Assembly (NCBI RefSeq): GCF_002863305.2
Contig: NZ_CP136962.1
Location: 744,001-808,000, forward strand
DNA: 64,000 nt
DNA from: Neisseria perflava
GTDB taxonomy: Bacteria > Pseudomonadota > Gammaproteobacteria > Burkholderiales > Neisseriaceae
Direction of reading: 5' to 3'
Shown here: piece after piece, positions 14,269-23,827 of the stretch
How positions within the stretch are numbered: the stretch's first letter is position 1
Layout: each line of letters opens with the position of its first letter
Notes under the pieces: generated by a model
Told to the model about the DNA's origin: nothing
The model's input: only the letters and a program-made list of their open reading frames with translations
Database searches by the model: none
Position numbers and translations under genes: made by a program

Positions 14269-17076
14269 ATGACCGCCCTCCAATCCTACCATCTCACCTT
14301 CGCCCGTTTTTCCCCCTCACTTTCAGTCCGTTCCTTCACCGCCTCCGAGGCGGTCAATACCGCTTACCGTGTCGAAATCACCGTTACCTCGACCGATTCC
14401 TCAATGCCGCTGTCTTCTTACCTCAACCAGCGCGCAGCGTTTGAGATTCGTCCGCAGGAAGGCTTATTGTCGGAAGTGGCCGGGGCATTCGGGTCTGCTT
14501 CAGACGACCCGCCGGCGAAGCAATGGCAGGGCATTATCACCTCATGCGAGAAGTTGTCGGTATCCAAGGATGAAGCCGTTTACCGCTTTGTTTTAGAGCC
14601 GCGTTTCGCGGCAATGAAACATTTCCAAACCTCCCGGCTGTTTCAACACCTAACCGTCCCCGACATTGTTGCCGCCGTCTTCAAACACCACGGCTTCTCC
14701 GGTGTCGACTACCGTTTCCAAAAGAGCCGCAACTACGCTGTACGCGAGTATGTCACCCAATATCTCGAAAGCGACTTCGACTTTATCAACCGTCTGTGTG
14801 AAGAAGAGGGCATTTGGTATGCCTTCGAACAGCATGAACAACATGGCGACGTAGTCGTCTTCGGCGACAGTCCCGCACACTATTGGCGCAGCCAAGGCTT
14901 ACCCGTTTCCTACCGACCCCATGCCGGATTGGAGAGTGTCGGTACCGAAGCACTCTTCAACTTAAGCATCCGCCACAACCCCATCGTCGAAGGCATACGC
15001 ACGGCCGACTACAACTACCGCAGTGCCGATACCGACCTTTTTGCCGAAACCGACAACAAACAGTCCGAAGAATCAGCCGACAATACCGTCTTATTGGGCA
15101 AACAGCAGCACTGGGGCCTTCATCCCAAAACAACCGACGAAGCCCAAGTTCAGACGACCCTGTTGAAAGAAGCCAACCTCTGCCGTCAAACCGTCGCAGC
15201 CGGCGGCGGCAACGTCGTTTCGATGGCACCGATGAAGGTGTTCCAAACCGATGTCTCCTTCCCCGAAGCACCCGACGGCTGGCTGGTACTCAGTATGGAA
15301 CACAGCGGCAGCCGAGATAGCGCCTACAGCCATACCTTTACCGCCATCCCCGCCCAACTCACCTACCGTCCCGAACGCACCACCCCGCGTCCGCATATCG
15401 ACGGTACCTTACCGGCACGGGTCACTGCTGCGGAGAACTGCACCTACGCCTATATCGACGATATGGGCCGTTACCGCGTCAAATTACCGTTTGATTTGGA
15501 CGAATGGAGTCCGGGCGGGGAAAGCCGTCCCGTTCGATTGGCCAAACCGTATGCCGGTCCCGAATACGGCATCCACTTCCCCTTACACGAAGGCACCGAA
15601 GTGATGCTCTCCTTCGTCCAAGGCAATCCCGACCGTCCGTATATCTCCGGAGTGATGCACGACAGCGCCCATACCGACCATATTCCTGCCGATTGGAATA
15701 CCCGCAACGTTATCCGTACCTGGGCGAACAACAAACTGAGGATGGAAGACCTGCAGGGACAGGAACACATCAAACTCGCTACAGAATACGGTAAGACTCA
15801 ACTAAACCTTGGTCATATTGTTGATAGTGAACGAAAAATCCGGGGAGATGATGGACAGGGTTTTGAACTAAGGACAGATCATTGGGGAGCAGTACGTGCA
15901 GGAAAAGGCTTATTTCTGTCTGCAAATGCCCAAAGTGCTGCCAATGGTGAAGTTCTAGATATGGAGGCAGCCATTCAGCAATTAAAAGAAGCATTAGATA
16001 TGGCACAGGGTTTGGCTAAGGCCGCCAAACGTGCTGAAATCCCTCTAGGTGATCAGGATGCAAATGGGGGGAGTCAAGATTTAATGGATCAAGGGGGGCA
16101 ATATGGCAGTAGCAGTCTGAGTAACTTGGATGCTAAAGGTTTGAAAAATGCCGGCCTGATTGCCAGTGCACCGGCAGGTATTGTATTGAGTACACCAAAG
16201 CATATTCAAACCAGTGCTACTGAAAACATTCTTCATACTGCGGGCAATAACATTCATAACAGTGCATTTAAAAAATTTACTGTTGCTGCCGGCGAATTGA
16301 TCAGATTTTTTGCCCAAACCATAGGCATTAAAATGGTTGCGGCTAAAGGGGACATTACATTACAAGCCCAACAGGACAATATTACTGCTGCAGCGGCCAA
16401 AGATATCCGTATCGATAGTGTAAACGGTGAAATCACTATTTCTGCAGCGAAAAAGCTTACTTTAGTTTGTGATGGTTCATACATCACAATCGGAGGAGGG
16501 CAGGTTGAAATTGGAACGCCTGGTCAGATTATCAATAAATCATCTGCTTGGCAGAAAGTCGGTCCTGCCAGCCAATCCGTCCAAAGCTCTATGCCCAAAG
16601 CGGCCAAAGGGCAACTTGAGTTGCTTCATTATTATGCAACGCCAAAGAAAGATGGGGTAGCTGGAGGCAAATTCACAGTTATCGATAGCTCTGGACAAGT
16701 GCGCAAAGGTATTTTAGATAGTAATGGTTATGCAGTTGTGAGCGGGCTGGCTGAAGGTGCAGCAAAGGTGGTCTTTGGTAAAGATCCGAGAGATGGCCAT
16801 GATGAAAAAGATATCATCGAAGAAGCTTTTAGGGTTTTGCCAATTGGTAAGCAAATCACATCAGATAAAAATCAAATTACACAATTTGAATTTGCGAAAA
16901 AAGAAGTGAATTCACTTTTGGCAGATGTTAAAAATTTGGCTTCACAAGTACAAGCATTGAAGCAAGTTTCTGACAACGTAAAAAATCTATCGTATAAAGA
17001 TTTAGCCAAAAGCTTATCCATCAAGCAACAGCCTGTTTCAGCTGAAAAGATTATATCTAATATCAAAAAGAAATAA
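14269..17076 (+). CDS. vgrG: type VI secretion spike protein VgrG (TssI)
   Basis: Trimeric tip of the T6SS puncturing device. The 935-residue protein begins with a gp27/gp44-like base (residues ~1-330; VTQYLESDFDFINRLCEEEG is the VgrG hallmark near residue 165). A gp5-type OB domain follows (MGRYRVKLPFDLDEW near 398-412, then GTEVMLSFVQGNPDRPYISG). A long beta-helix with a DUF2345-like region (~560-770, ASAPAGIVLSTPKHIQ, ITISAAKKLTLVC) comes next. A small transthyretin-like extension (GKFTVIDSSGQVRKGILDSN, ~797-830) and a helical tail complete it. That extension commonly docks an effector, here presumably the adjacent Rhs protein. No strong ribosome binding site precedes the ATG. The 3' third is more AT-rich than the 5' part, consistent with modular exchange. 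Confidence 0.93.
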   Translation: MTALQSYHLTFARFSPSLSVRSFTASEAVNTAYRVEITVTSTDSSMPLSSYLNQRAAFEIRPQEGLLSEVAGAFGSASDDPPAKQWQGIITSCEKLSVSKDEAVYRFVLEPRFAAMKHFQTSRLFQHLTVPDIVAAVFKHHGFSGVDYRFQKSRNYAVREYVTQYLESDFDFINRLCEEEGIWYAFEQHEQHGDVVVFGDSPAHYWRSQGLPVSYRPHAGLESVGTEALFNLSIRHNPIVEGIRTADYNYRSADTDLFAETDNKQSEESADNTVLLGKQQHWGLHPKTTDEAQVQTTLLKEANLCRQTVAAGGGNVVSMAPMKVFQTDVSFPEAPDGWLVLSMEHSGSRDSAYSHTFTAIPAQLTYRPERTTPRPHIDGTLPARVTAAENCTYAYIDDMGRYRVKLPFDLDEWSPGGESRPVRLAKPYAGPEYGIHFPLHEGTEVMLSFVQGNPDRPYISGVMHDSAHTDHIPADWNTRNVIRTWANNKLRMEDLQGQEHIKLATEYGKTQLNLGHIVDSERKIRGDDGQGFELRTDHWGAVRAGKGLFLSANAQSAANGEVLDMEAAIQQLKEALDMAQGLAKAAKRAEIPLGDQDANGGSQDLMDQGGQYGSSSLSNLDAKGLKNAGLIASAPAGIVLSTPKHIQTSATENILHTAGNNIHNSAFKKFTVAAGELIRFFAQTIGIKMVAAKGDITLQAQQDNITAAAAKDIRIDSVNGEITISAAKKLTLVCDGSYITIGGGQVEIGTPGQIINKSSAWQKVGPASQSVQSSMPKAAKGQLELLHYYATPKKDGVAGGKFTVIDSSGQVRKGILDSNGYAVVSGLAEGAAKVVFGKDPRDGHDEKDIIEEAFRVLPIGKQITSDKNQITQFEFAKKEVNSLLADVKNLASQVQALKQVSDNVKNLSYKDLAKSLSIKQQPVSAEKIISNIKKK

Positions 17077-17136
17077 TCTGAAATCCATTCAATTTTTATT
17101 GTTATATCAGTTTATATTTTAAAGAGTAATATCCAG

Positions 17137-20100
17137 ATGTCTTCGCAAACAACACCACATACAAAAGTTGCAGTTGGTCCTAAAAATACTTTTACCAAAG
17201 ATGCCCGAGCAGGAGCTAACAAATTTGACAGTTGGCTCAGACAGATTTCAGACGGCTATATCACTTTGGATAGGCTGGCCATGGCTGCCGGATCCATACC
17301 TGTAATCGGCAATGCAATGGCTGTTGTTGACACAATGTTTGTGATTAAAGAGATGGTCAACAAAAAAGATACCAATACACTCGACTGGATGAATTTAGCT
17401 ATTAATGTTATCGGGATTATTCCGGGAGCCGGTAATGCAGCAAGGGTAACATTACGTCCTACCTTGCATTTAGTACGGGATCAAGCATTGCGGCACAAAG
17501 GACTTCTCACAGAACCTGTTGTTACTGCAATTGTCAATCACTTCTTAGAGGGGCATAAGGGAGATATTGAAGGCTATATAATGACTATCCAAGGACAAAT
17601 GGATAGCATGCTTAAGGAAGTCAGCCGTCATGCCCAGCGAACCTTGTCATCCAGTGCAGATGCCTTATCAAAAATAGCTTCCGGGAAGGTTTTTGATACC
17701 CGCATGCTACATCAAAAATCAGATGAAGCTTTTAACAAAGGGACTGTATGGACAGAAGAAGGTCGCAATTTATATCGTGTAGCGGCAGGATATAAAACTG
17801 AAGCCGTTGCAAAAGACTTGGCAAACTCGGCTGTTGCCAAATTGGTTCCGGAATCGATTAAAACCAAGTTGACAACAATCGCAGCACAATTGAATGGATA
17901 TAGCCATAAAGTGGATGCCCGGATTATGGGTCTGGCAGGAGATTTATTAAAATTATTAAGCTTACTTTTAGAGGCACTTAAAAGACGTAAAAATCATGGC
18001 CGTTCGGCTGCAGTTACTGGTAAAGCTCAGAAAACCAACCCAAACGCTCGTCTGGATGCAGCTACTCAGCAAAGTAAAAGTAAGGACAAGCCTTCTAAAT
18101 GTAAAAGTTGCGATACCGGAGCTTCTCCACAATCTATCGATTTTGCCTCCGGACAAGAAACATTTACACATGTGGATTTCTCCCTGCCCGGCATCATGCC
18201 GATAAGCTGGGGCCGTACCTACTGTTCCGGCCTTATCACCTATGAAAAAGGTGAATTGGGCGCACGCTGGATTACCCCCTATACCGCCCGCATCGGTATC
18301 CGCAAACAAGAGTTGTTGTACCATACCTCTGACGGTCGGACCGTGTCTTTCCCATTATTGGAACCCGACAGGGCTTATCACCATCCGATAGAAGATTTTA
18401 CGCTGATGCGGGTCAGTGAAGATATGCTGACCCTTAACGTTGGCAAAGATCTGCTGGAGATTTATGAGCGTTATGGGAATGCTTTCCGATTATCGGCCAT
18501 TAAAGATCGCAATGGTAATGCACTTGGTTTCCATTATTCAGGGCAGCATTTGATTGGGATTAATGATACCAACAACCGCCTGGTGGTTATTCACTATAAT
18601 GAACAGGATAAAATCAGCCGTATTGAATTAGCCGGTGATAATGCCCGTATTTTGGCAAGCTACGAATATGATCAGGCTGGAAATCTTATCAAGGCTACTG
18701 ATGAGGCAGGAGATGTTTACGAATATGCTTACCAAGACCACTTAATCACGCGTTATACGGACCGTACCGGTAGAGGTGTCAACCTTGAGTGGCAAGGACG
18801 TCGCCATTGGGCTAAATGTATTCGAGAATATAACGATGACGGTAGCGGAGAGTTAAGGTTGAGATGGGATGAAAACATCCGTGAAACGATTGTAACTGAT
18901 GCTTATGGCTATGAGACCAGTTATCTGTATGATGCAGAAAACTATACTTATCGGATTATTTATCCTGATCATACCGAAGAATGGTTTTTCCGAGATGACC
19001 GTAAAAACATTACGACTCATATTCATCCTGACGGTAGTGAGGACAATTACACCTATGATGACAAAGACAATCTGCTCGAGCACATCCGAGCCGATGGTAG
19101 TGTCGTTTCTTTCGAATACGATGCCGATAATAATCTGACTGCCGTTACCGACCCCGAGGGACACCGCTGGTTACGTCAATATGATGCCAACGGCAACATG
19201 ATTCTCGAAACAGACCCCGAAGAGAACGAAACCCACTATCGCTATAACGATGCAGGCTTACCGATAGAAATCACCGACGCACTTGGTGGTATTAAAACCC
19301 TGACTTGGACGAAGGATGGACAAATCTTAAGTCATACCGACTGCTCCGGCTATACCAGCCGCTGGCAATATGATGATAGGGGCCGTCTGCAGACCCAAAC
19401 CGATGCCGAAGGCAACAGCACACACTATAGCTATGACTCACGGGGCAATCCCGAAGCTGTGGTCCAAGCAGACGGCACGAGGGAATCCTATCTGTATGAT
19501 GCGGAAGGTAGACTGCTTGAGCATACCGACCCGCTCAAGCAAAGCACTCACTATACCTATGACAAAGGTGGCCGTCTCTTCATCCGTACTGATGCACTTG
19601 GACAACAAGTCCAATACCGCTACGATCTCAGCAGCCGCTTAATCGGGTTACTGAACCAAAACGGCGATCTTTACGGTTTCCGCTACAACAGCGTCGGCGC
19701 GCTGACCGAAGAAAAAGGCTTTGACGGTAAAATCACCCGCTACCATTACACCCAAGGCAGCGGCGTACTTGAACGCATAGATGAAGCCGGTACTGTCACC
19801 AAACTGGAATACGATCCCGCTGGCCGTATCGAAAGCCGCAGCATCCTTGTAACCAATGAAAACGGCGAGATACACGAAACCGACAAAGAAAACTACGCCT
19901 ATGACCCAAGCGGCAGGCTGGCAGGAACCCAAAACGCCCACAGCCGCCACCAATACTTCTACGACAAACTTGGCAACCTTATCAGGGAGTACCGTCACGA
20001 CAGCCTGGACGGCACAGCCCGAAGCCACGTCTGGCATCATCGCTACGATGCATTGGGCAACCGTACCGAAACCATCCGTCCCGACGGGCAGCGTATCGGT

Positions 20101-21657
20101 TATCTCCACTATGGCAGCGGCCACCTGCACGGCATTACCCTCAACCGTAACGAAATAGCGGCCTTCGAACGCGACAAACTACACCGCGAAACCGAACGCA
20201 CCTTTGGCAAACATATCCGCCAACAAACACAATACGACCCCATGGGCAGAATCCTGCAGCAAATCCACAACCGCAGCCGGCGCGAATACGGCTACGATGC
20301 CGCCGGACAACTGACCCATATCCAAAGCAGAGGAGGTCAAACCCAATACCGCTACGATCCCATCGGCAGACTGATCGCCGCCGTCACTCCCGATTTTAGC
20401 GAAACCTTCGCCTTTGACCCAGCCGATAACCGTCTTGACCTAAGCGGCAACAAACAAGACCATACAGGCCAAACAAACAGCCAAGAAAAACCGTCCCTAA
20501 ACAAAGTCTGGGGCAACCTGCTTAAAGAGTACGCAGGCGTACACTACGACTATGACCAACGCGGCAACCTGATCCGCAAAACCCGCAATGGCGAAACCAC
20601 AGACTACCATTGGAACGGCTACAACCAACTCGTTAAAATAGAAAACCGCAACGGCAGTACCGAATACCGCTACGACCCCTTAGGCAGGCGTACCGCCAAA
20701 ATCCGCAACGGAGAAACCACCGTCTACCACTGGCAGGAAGACACCCTTGCCATCGAAAGCACAAACGGACAAAACACCCATTACCTGTTCGAACCCGGTA
20801 CATTCGAACCGCTGGCGCAATTTCAGACGGCCTCACCGATAGGCATAGAAAGGGAAGACAAACCCGCCGAACCGTACAGCTACGACCCCGAAACCGATCC
20901 GCTGCTGAAAATCCCGCCCGAACCCCAAGGGCACTCCGAAGCCCAGCCTGAATTGGTTTATTACCAACTCGACCATCTCGGCACACCGATTGCCGCACAC
21001 AATGCCAAAGGCGAAGCCGTATGGACGGCCGAATACGAAGCATGGGGCAGAATCCGCAAAGAAACCGTTTCAGACGGCCTCAAAGCCAACATCCCGTTCC
21101 GTTTCCAAGGTCAGTATTACGACGAAGAAAGCGGGCTGCACTACAACCGTTTCCGGTATTACGACCCTGAAATCGGGCGGTTTGTAAGTCAGGACCCGAT
21201 TGGGTTGCAAGGGGGAGAGAATTTATATTCATACGTAAATAACCCAAATCAATGGGTAGATGAGTTAGGTTTATGCCAAATTGCTCCCAAATCATTTTCT
21301 GCACCTACTTTATTAAAAAGGGCGTTAAATCGTCAGGGCTTTAAAACTGGAAGTAAGTATCCTGCTAGATTCAAAGAAAAATGGTCTGTTGGAGGGTACG
21401 ATTATGAAGTTCGTATTCATGGTCCTGACGCTAGTGCGCCTTCAGGATCCACTTCAAATATGACAACAACTTATAGAGTGGCTAGAAGAAGGCAGGGGGT
21501 CGATTGTAATACAAAACAAGGGTACGGATGGGAATATGGCGATGCATTAGGTAATTGGTATCCAAATAAATTTTTAAAAACAGCAAATATCAATCCACTA
21601 GCTAATAAAGCAGCAGATATGACGCATATCAAGCTGCCATCAGGAGTAATTAAATGA
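17137..21657 (+). CDS. Rhs-repeat polymorphic toxin, T6SS effector
   Basis: A 1506-residue Rhs effector. The N-terminus carries two hydrophobic segments (~48-72 and ~86-105), as in effectors that cross an inner membrane; no PAAR repeat motif is evident. From ~325 a DUF6531-type entry domain (SIDFASGQETFTHVDFSLPG) leads into many YD repeats (e.g. YRYDPLGRRTAKIRNGETT). The Rhs core ends with FQGQYYDEESGLHYNRFRYY, DPEIGRFVSQDPIGLQGGEN and LYSYVNNPNQWVDELGL (~1315-1385), the site after which the toxin is autocleaved in the family. The last ~120 residues are the toxin: VGGYDYEVRIHGPDASAPSG, TYRVARRRQGVD, GWEYGDALGNWYPN. From memory this resembles polymorphic toxin type 30 (predicted RNase), unverified. 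The stop overlaps the immunity start (ATGA). Confidence 0.92.
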   Translation: MSSQTTPHTKVAVGPKNTFTKDARAGANKFDSWLRQISDGYITLDRLAMAAGSIPVIGNAMAVVDTMFVIKEMVNKKDTNTLDWMNLAINVIGIIPGAGNAARVTLRPTLHLVRDQALRHKGLLTEPVVTAIVNHFLEGHKGDIEGYIMTIQGQMDSMLKEVSRHAQRTLSSSADALSKIASGKVFDTRMLHQKSDEAFNKGTVWTEEGRNLYRVAAGYKTEAVAKDLANSAVAKLVPESIKTKLTTIAAQLNGYSHKVDARIMGLAGDLLKLLSLLLEALKRRKNHGRSAAVTGKAQKTNPNARLDAATQQSKSKDKPSKCKSCDTGASPQSIDFASGQETFTHVDFSLPGIMPISWGRTYCSGLITYEKGELGARWITPYTARIGIRKQELLYHTSDGRTVSFPLLEPDRAYHHPIEDFTLMRVSEDMLTLNVGKDLLEIYERYGNAFRLSAIKDRNGNALGFHYSGQHLIGINDTNNRLVVIHYNEQDKISRIELAGDNARILASYEYDQAGNLIKATDEAGDVYEYAYQDHLITRYTDRTGRGVNLEWQGRRHWAKCIREYNDDGSGELRLRWDENIRETIVTDAYGYETSYLYDAENYTYRIIYPDHTEEWFFRDDRKNITTHIHPDGSEDNYTYDDKDNLLEHIRADGSVVSFEYDADNNLTAVTDPEGHRWLRQYDANGNMILETDPEENETHYRYNDAGLPIEITDALGGIKTLTWTKDGQILSHTDCSGYTSRWQYDDRGRLQTQTDAEGNSTHYSYDSRGNPEAVVQADGTRESYLYDAEGRLLEHTDPLKQSTHYTYDKGGRLFIRTDALGQQVQYRYDLSSRLIGLLNQNGDLYGFRYNSVGALTEEKGFDGKITRYHYTQGSGVLERIDEAGTVTKLEYDPAGRIESRSILVTNENGEIHETDKENYAYDPSGRLAGTQNAHSRHQYFYDKLGNLIREYRHDSLDGTARSHVWHHRYDALGNRTETIRPDGQRIGYLHYGSGHLHGITLNRNEIAAFERDKLHRETERTFGKHIRQQTQYDPMGRILQQIHNRSRREYGYDAAGQLTHIQSRGGQTQYRYDPIGRLIAAVTPDFSETFAFDPADNRLDLSGNKQDHTGQTNSQEKPSLNKVWGNLLKEYAGVHYDYDQRGNLIRKTRNGETTDYHWNGYNQLVKIENRNGSTEYRYDPLGRRTAKIRNGETTVYHWQEDTLAIESTNGQNTHYLFEPGTFEPLAQFQTASPIGIEREDKPAEPYSYDPETDPLLKIPPEPQGHSEAQPELVYYQLDHLGTPIAAHNAKGEAVWTAEYEAWGRIRKETVSDGLKANIPFRFQGQYYDEESGLHYNRFRYYDPEIGRFVSQDPIGLQGGENLYSYVNNPNQWVDELGLCQIAPKSFSAPTLLKRALNRQGFKTGSKYPARFKEKWSVGGYDYEVRIHGPDASAPSGSTSNMTTTYRVARRRQGVDCNTKQGYGWEYGDALGNWYPNKFLKTANINPLANKAADMTHIKLPSGVIK

Positions 21658-22082
21658 TTGAATTTAAAAATTTTATAAAAGAAGTAAATAAGAAATTTCA
21701 AGATGAATTTTGGGCTGATTTTGAGTCAAAATTCTTTGGAAAAAATTTATTTATTAAAGCTGGTATAGATTTTTCTTATAGCCATTATTTTGAGTTGTAT
21801 ATTGAAAATGCATGTGTAAATAAATTAGTTGAAGAGTGGACTGTAGATTTAAGAAAAAATCATATAATTTATCTTGAAGGGAAAGGTATTTATTTTATTA
21901 CGGATGACGATAAAATTATATCTATAAGTGGTGAAAGATACTTTGTAAATTTGGCAACAACTGTTTACTACTCAAGTTCTACAGAAAATTTGAAAAATTA
22001 TATAATTAATGAAGCATTAATGGATTTATCTTCTGTTTCAGATATTTTGATAAACAACCATTTTGAAGAATTAAAACTTTAA
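21654..22082 (+). CDS. cognate immunity protein of the Rhs toxin (predicted)
   Basis: A 142-residue AT-rich gene whose ATG overlaps the rhs stop codon in an ATGA, so toxin and antidote are coupled. The protein is cytosolic, acidic and without a signal peptide; no known family was recognised. Segments include FFGKNLFIKAGIDFSYSHYF and KGIYFITDDDKIISISGERY. Position directly after an Rhs C-terminal toxin is the main evidence for an immunity role. Codon use is far more AT-rich than in the Rhs core. Confidence 0.75.
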   Translation: MIEFKNFIKEVNKKFQDEFWADFESKFFGKNLFIKAGIDFSYSHYFELYIENACVNKLVEEWTVDLRKNHIIYLEGKGIYFITDDDKIISISGERYFVNLATTVYYSSSTENLKNYIINEALMDLSSVSDILINNHFEELKL

Positions 22083-22094
22083 TAAACTAATAGG

Positions 22095-22262
22095 ATGTGT
22101 TCTCCCAAGGCTGTTGTTCAAGCAGATGGCATGAGGGAATACTACCTGTATAATGTGGAAGGCAGACTGCTTGAACATACCGATCTGCTCAAGCAAAGCA
22201 CTCACTTTCATCCTGCCGGTAGCGAAGACAATTACACCTATGCTGTGGTCCAAGTAGAAGGA
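22095..22262 (+). pseudogene. Rhs tip fragment (orphan)
   Basis: A displaced piece of an Rhs core. AVVQADGMREYYLYNVEGRL, then LEHTDLLKQSTH, matches the intact Rhs at 19458-19550, and HPAGSEDNYTY matches a different repeat near 19025-19055. The pieces are joined out of order and then run into unrelated sequence. It marks an old toxin-cassette junction. Confidence 0.8.
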
Positions 22263-22269
22263 AATAAAT

Positions 22270-22647
22270 ATGTTTACATTCCAAATAAAAGAGAATTTTT
22301 TTGATCTTATAGAAGAATTTTTGAATTTATTGAATCAAAGAGATTTTAAACAGCTTGAAATTAAATTTCAGCTTAATAAAAATGTGTATGATGAAATTTT
22401 GGAAGAATTAGATTATGAAAATATTTCAGATAAAAAATTATCATTGGCACCTAAAGAAATTGCGGTAACTGCACAAAATGATAACAGAGCAATATTTGAA
22501 ATATATAAAATGAATAATACTGAAGAAATTATAGGGATCGAAAGTTGTTTATATGCAGATAATGAAGAAACTGACCTCACATTAGAAGGTTCTATCCATA
22601 AAAAAGATGATAAATATATATTCATTTACCATGGTATTCGGGCATAA
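22270..22647 (+). CDS. orphan immunity-like protein
   Basis: A 125-residue acidic AT-rich protein starting MFTFQIKENFFDLIEEFLNL and ending KKDDKYIFIYHGIRA. The size and the alpha-then-beta layout would suit an NTF2-like immunity fold, but no family was identified with confidence. It follows an Rhs tip fragment and precedes a DUS terminator, so it is probably the antidote of a toxin tip that has been deleted, kept for protection against siblings. Confidence 0.65.
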   Translation: MFTFQIKENFFDLIEEFLNLLNQRDFKQLEIKFQLNKNVYDEILEELDYENISDKKLSLAPKEIAVTAQNDNRAIFEIYKMNNTEEIIGIESCLYADNEETDLTLEGSIHKKDDKYIFIYHGIRA

Positions 22648-22703
22648 GTTTAATCTTAAGAATGCTGAGTGAAAAGTAGATTGGATTAATAATGTAAAAT
22701 ATT

Positions 22704-22745
22704 AAGGCCGTCTGAAAAGCTTACCCTCTTTTCGGACGGCCTTTT
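22704..22745. terminator. DUS inverted-repeat terminator
   Basis: AAGGCCGTCTGAAAAG pairs with CTTTTCGGACGGCCTT, followed by TT. Confidence 0.75.
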
Positions 22746-22795
22746 CAGTTAAAAATATTGTATCGCATGAAGCAAAGACATTTGGGCATCCACTG

Positions 22796-22891
22796 AGCCG
22801 TACAGTTACGCTCCCGAAACCAATCCGCATGGATGGCCGAATACGAAGTATGGGGTAGAATCCGTCAAGAAACTGTCTCAGAAGGCCTCTA
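22796..22891 (+). pseudogene. Rhs C-terminal core fragment (orphan)
   Basis: Two short pieces of the Rhs core fused by a deletion: GAGCCGTACAGTTACG matches the intact gene near 20870, and the stretch encoding WMAEYEVWGRIRQETVSEGL matches near 21022-21085. It ends with a TAA and lies just upstream of another small AT-rich gene. Confidence 0.75.
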
Positions 22892-22903
22892 AATTGATTA
22901 ATT

Positions 22904-23338
22904 ATGGAAAATGATATGAATAACTTACAAGTATCTATGAATCATAAAAGAATTACGATAGATAATAATATAGCCATTGATTTTACGGAAAAATTTCTAA
23001 ATAAATTAAAGGAGTTTTTTACATTTTCTAGAAACAGCTATGTATTTGATAGAGACATTACATACCTAAGTGAAAAGGCAAATATAATAATCGTTATCTC
23101 TCATAAAATTGATATTTATATCATATTTAAAGATTATGTTTATTTAGATAATACTATACTTAATTCGAAGATTGTTCGTAGGTTTATTAAGAAATATCCT
23201 ATTTTGGCTTCAAGTTATGAGCTTATCAACCCAATGAAATTAGAATTTAAGAATTCGAATATCGTATGGGATTATTTAAGTTTCACTTATGATGCAAAGC
23301 AAGCTGCAATAACTCTTTTGATCACTACATTAAATTAG
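22904..23338 (+). CDS. orphan immunity-like protein
   Basis: A 144-residue AT-rich protein of unknown family, with HKRITIDNNIAIDFTEKFLN near the start and SNIVWDYLSFTYDAKQAA near the end. A second in-frame ATG at 22916 is preceded by GGAAAA and may be the true start. Its position after an Rhs tip fragment suggests an immunity role, by analogy with the genes at 21654 and 22270. Confidence 0.6.
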   Translation: MENDMNNLQVSMNHKRITIDNNIAIDFTEKFLNKLKEFFTFSRNSYVFDRDITYLSEKANIIIVISHKIDIYIIFKDYVYLDNTILNSKIVRRFIKKYPILASSYELINPMKLEFKNSNIVWDYLSFTYDAKQAAITLLITTLN

Positions 23339-23381
23339 CTAAATTCTTAAGAAATTCGTAGGCTTAGGATCATATGATTAA

Positions 23382-23560
23382 TTGATCATTGACCATCTGG
23401 GTACGCCGATTGCCGCACATAATGCAAAAGGCGAAGCCGTATGGACGGCCAAATACGAAGCATGGGGCAGAATCCGTAACGAAATCGTTTCAGACGGCCT
23501 CAAAGTCCACGTTCTGTTCAGTATCATGATGAAAAGAACAGGCTGCACTACAACCGTTTT
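23382..23560 (+). pseudogene. Rhs tip fragment (orphan)
   Basis: IDHLGTPIAAHNAKGEAVWT, then KYEAWGRIRNEIVSDGLK, is nearly identical to the intact Rhs at 20970-21087. The following bases still resemble the FQGQYYDEESGLHYNRF segment, but in shifted frames. No toxin or Rhs start is attached. Confidence 0.8.
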
Positions 23561-23655
23561 GTTATTACAACCAAAAGAATGCTGGATGAAATTGAAAAAA
23601 AAACGGGGATTTAACAACAAGGGATTTGTTGAGAAAAGGCTGGGGGGATATAAAC

Positions 23656-23692
23656 AAAAAGGCCGTCTGAAAAACCTTTCAGACGGCCTTTT
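23656..23692. terminator. DUS inverted-repeat terminator
   Basis: AAAAAGGCCGTCTGAAA and TTTCAGACGGCCTTTT around a short loop; closes the Rhs island. Confidence 0.8.
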
Positions 23693-23695
23693 ACT

Positions 23696-23785
23696 TTTGA
23701 ATTTCGTAAGTGATTGTACAACTAGGAGAAGCAGGAATTAATAGACTAAAATACTAGGTATATGAATTTAACATAATATAAATTA
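23696..23785 (+). repeat. dispersed AT-rich non-coding element, copy C (partial)
   Basis: Contains only the first ~90 bp of the element: TTTCGTAAGTGATTGTACAA, GCAGGAATTAATAGACTAAA, TAACATAATATAAATTA. The rest is missing where core chromosome resumes. Confidence 0.7.
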
Positions 23786-23827
23786 TGCGAATCTGAACTG
23801 GTATGATGCAAAAGTCTTTTCTACAAA

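Noticed and set aside
19021..20700. Tandem short repeats in the Rhs gene as a CRISPR or satellite
   Set aside because: They are in-frame YD-repeat codons of the Rhs core with protein-level conservation, not exact DNA repeats with spacers.
8841..22800. Shared word ATCCACTGAGC near 8845 and 22787 as a recombination site
   Set aside because: Only 11 bases, no extension on either side; within chance for this window.
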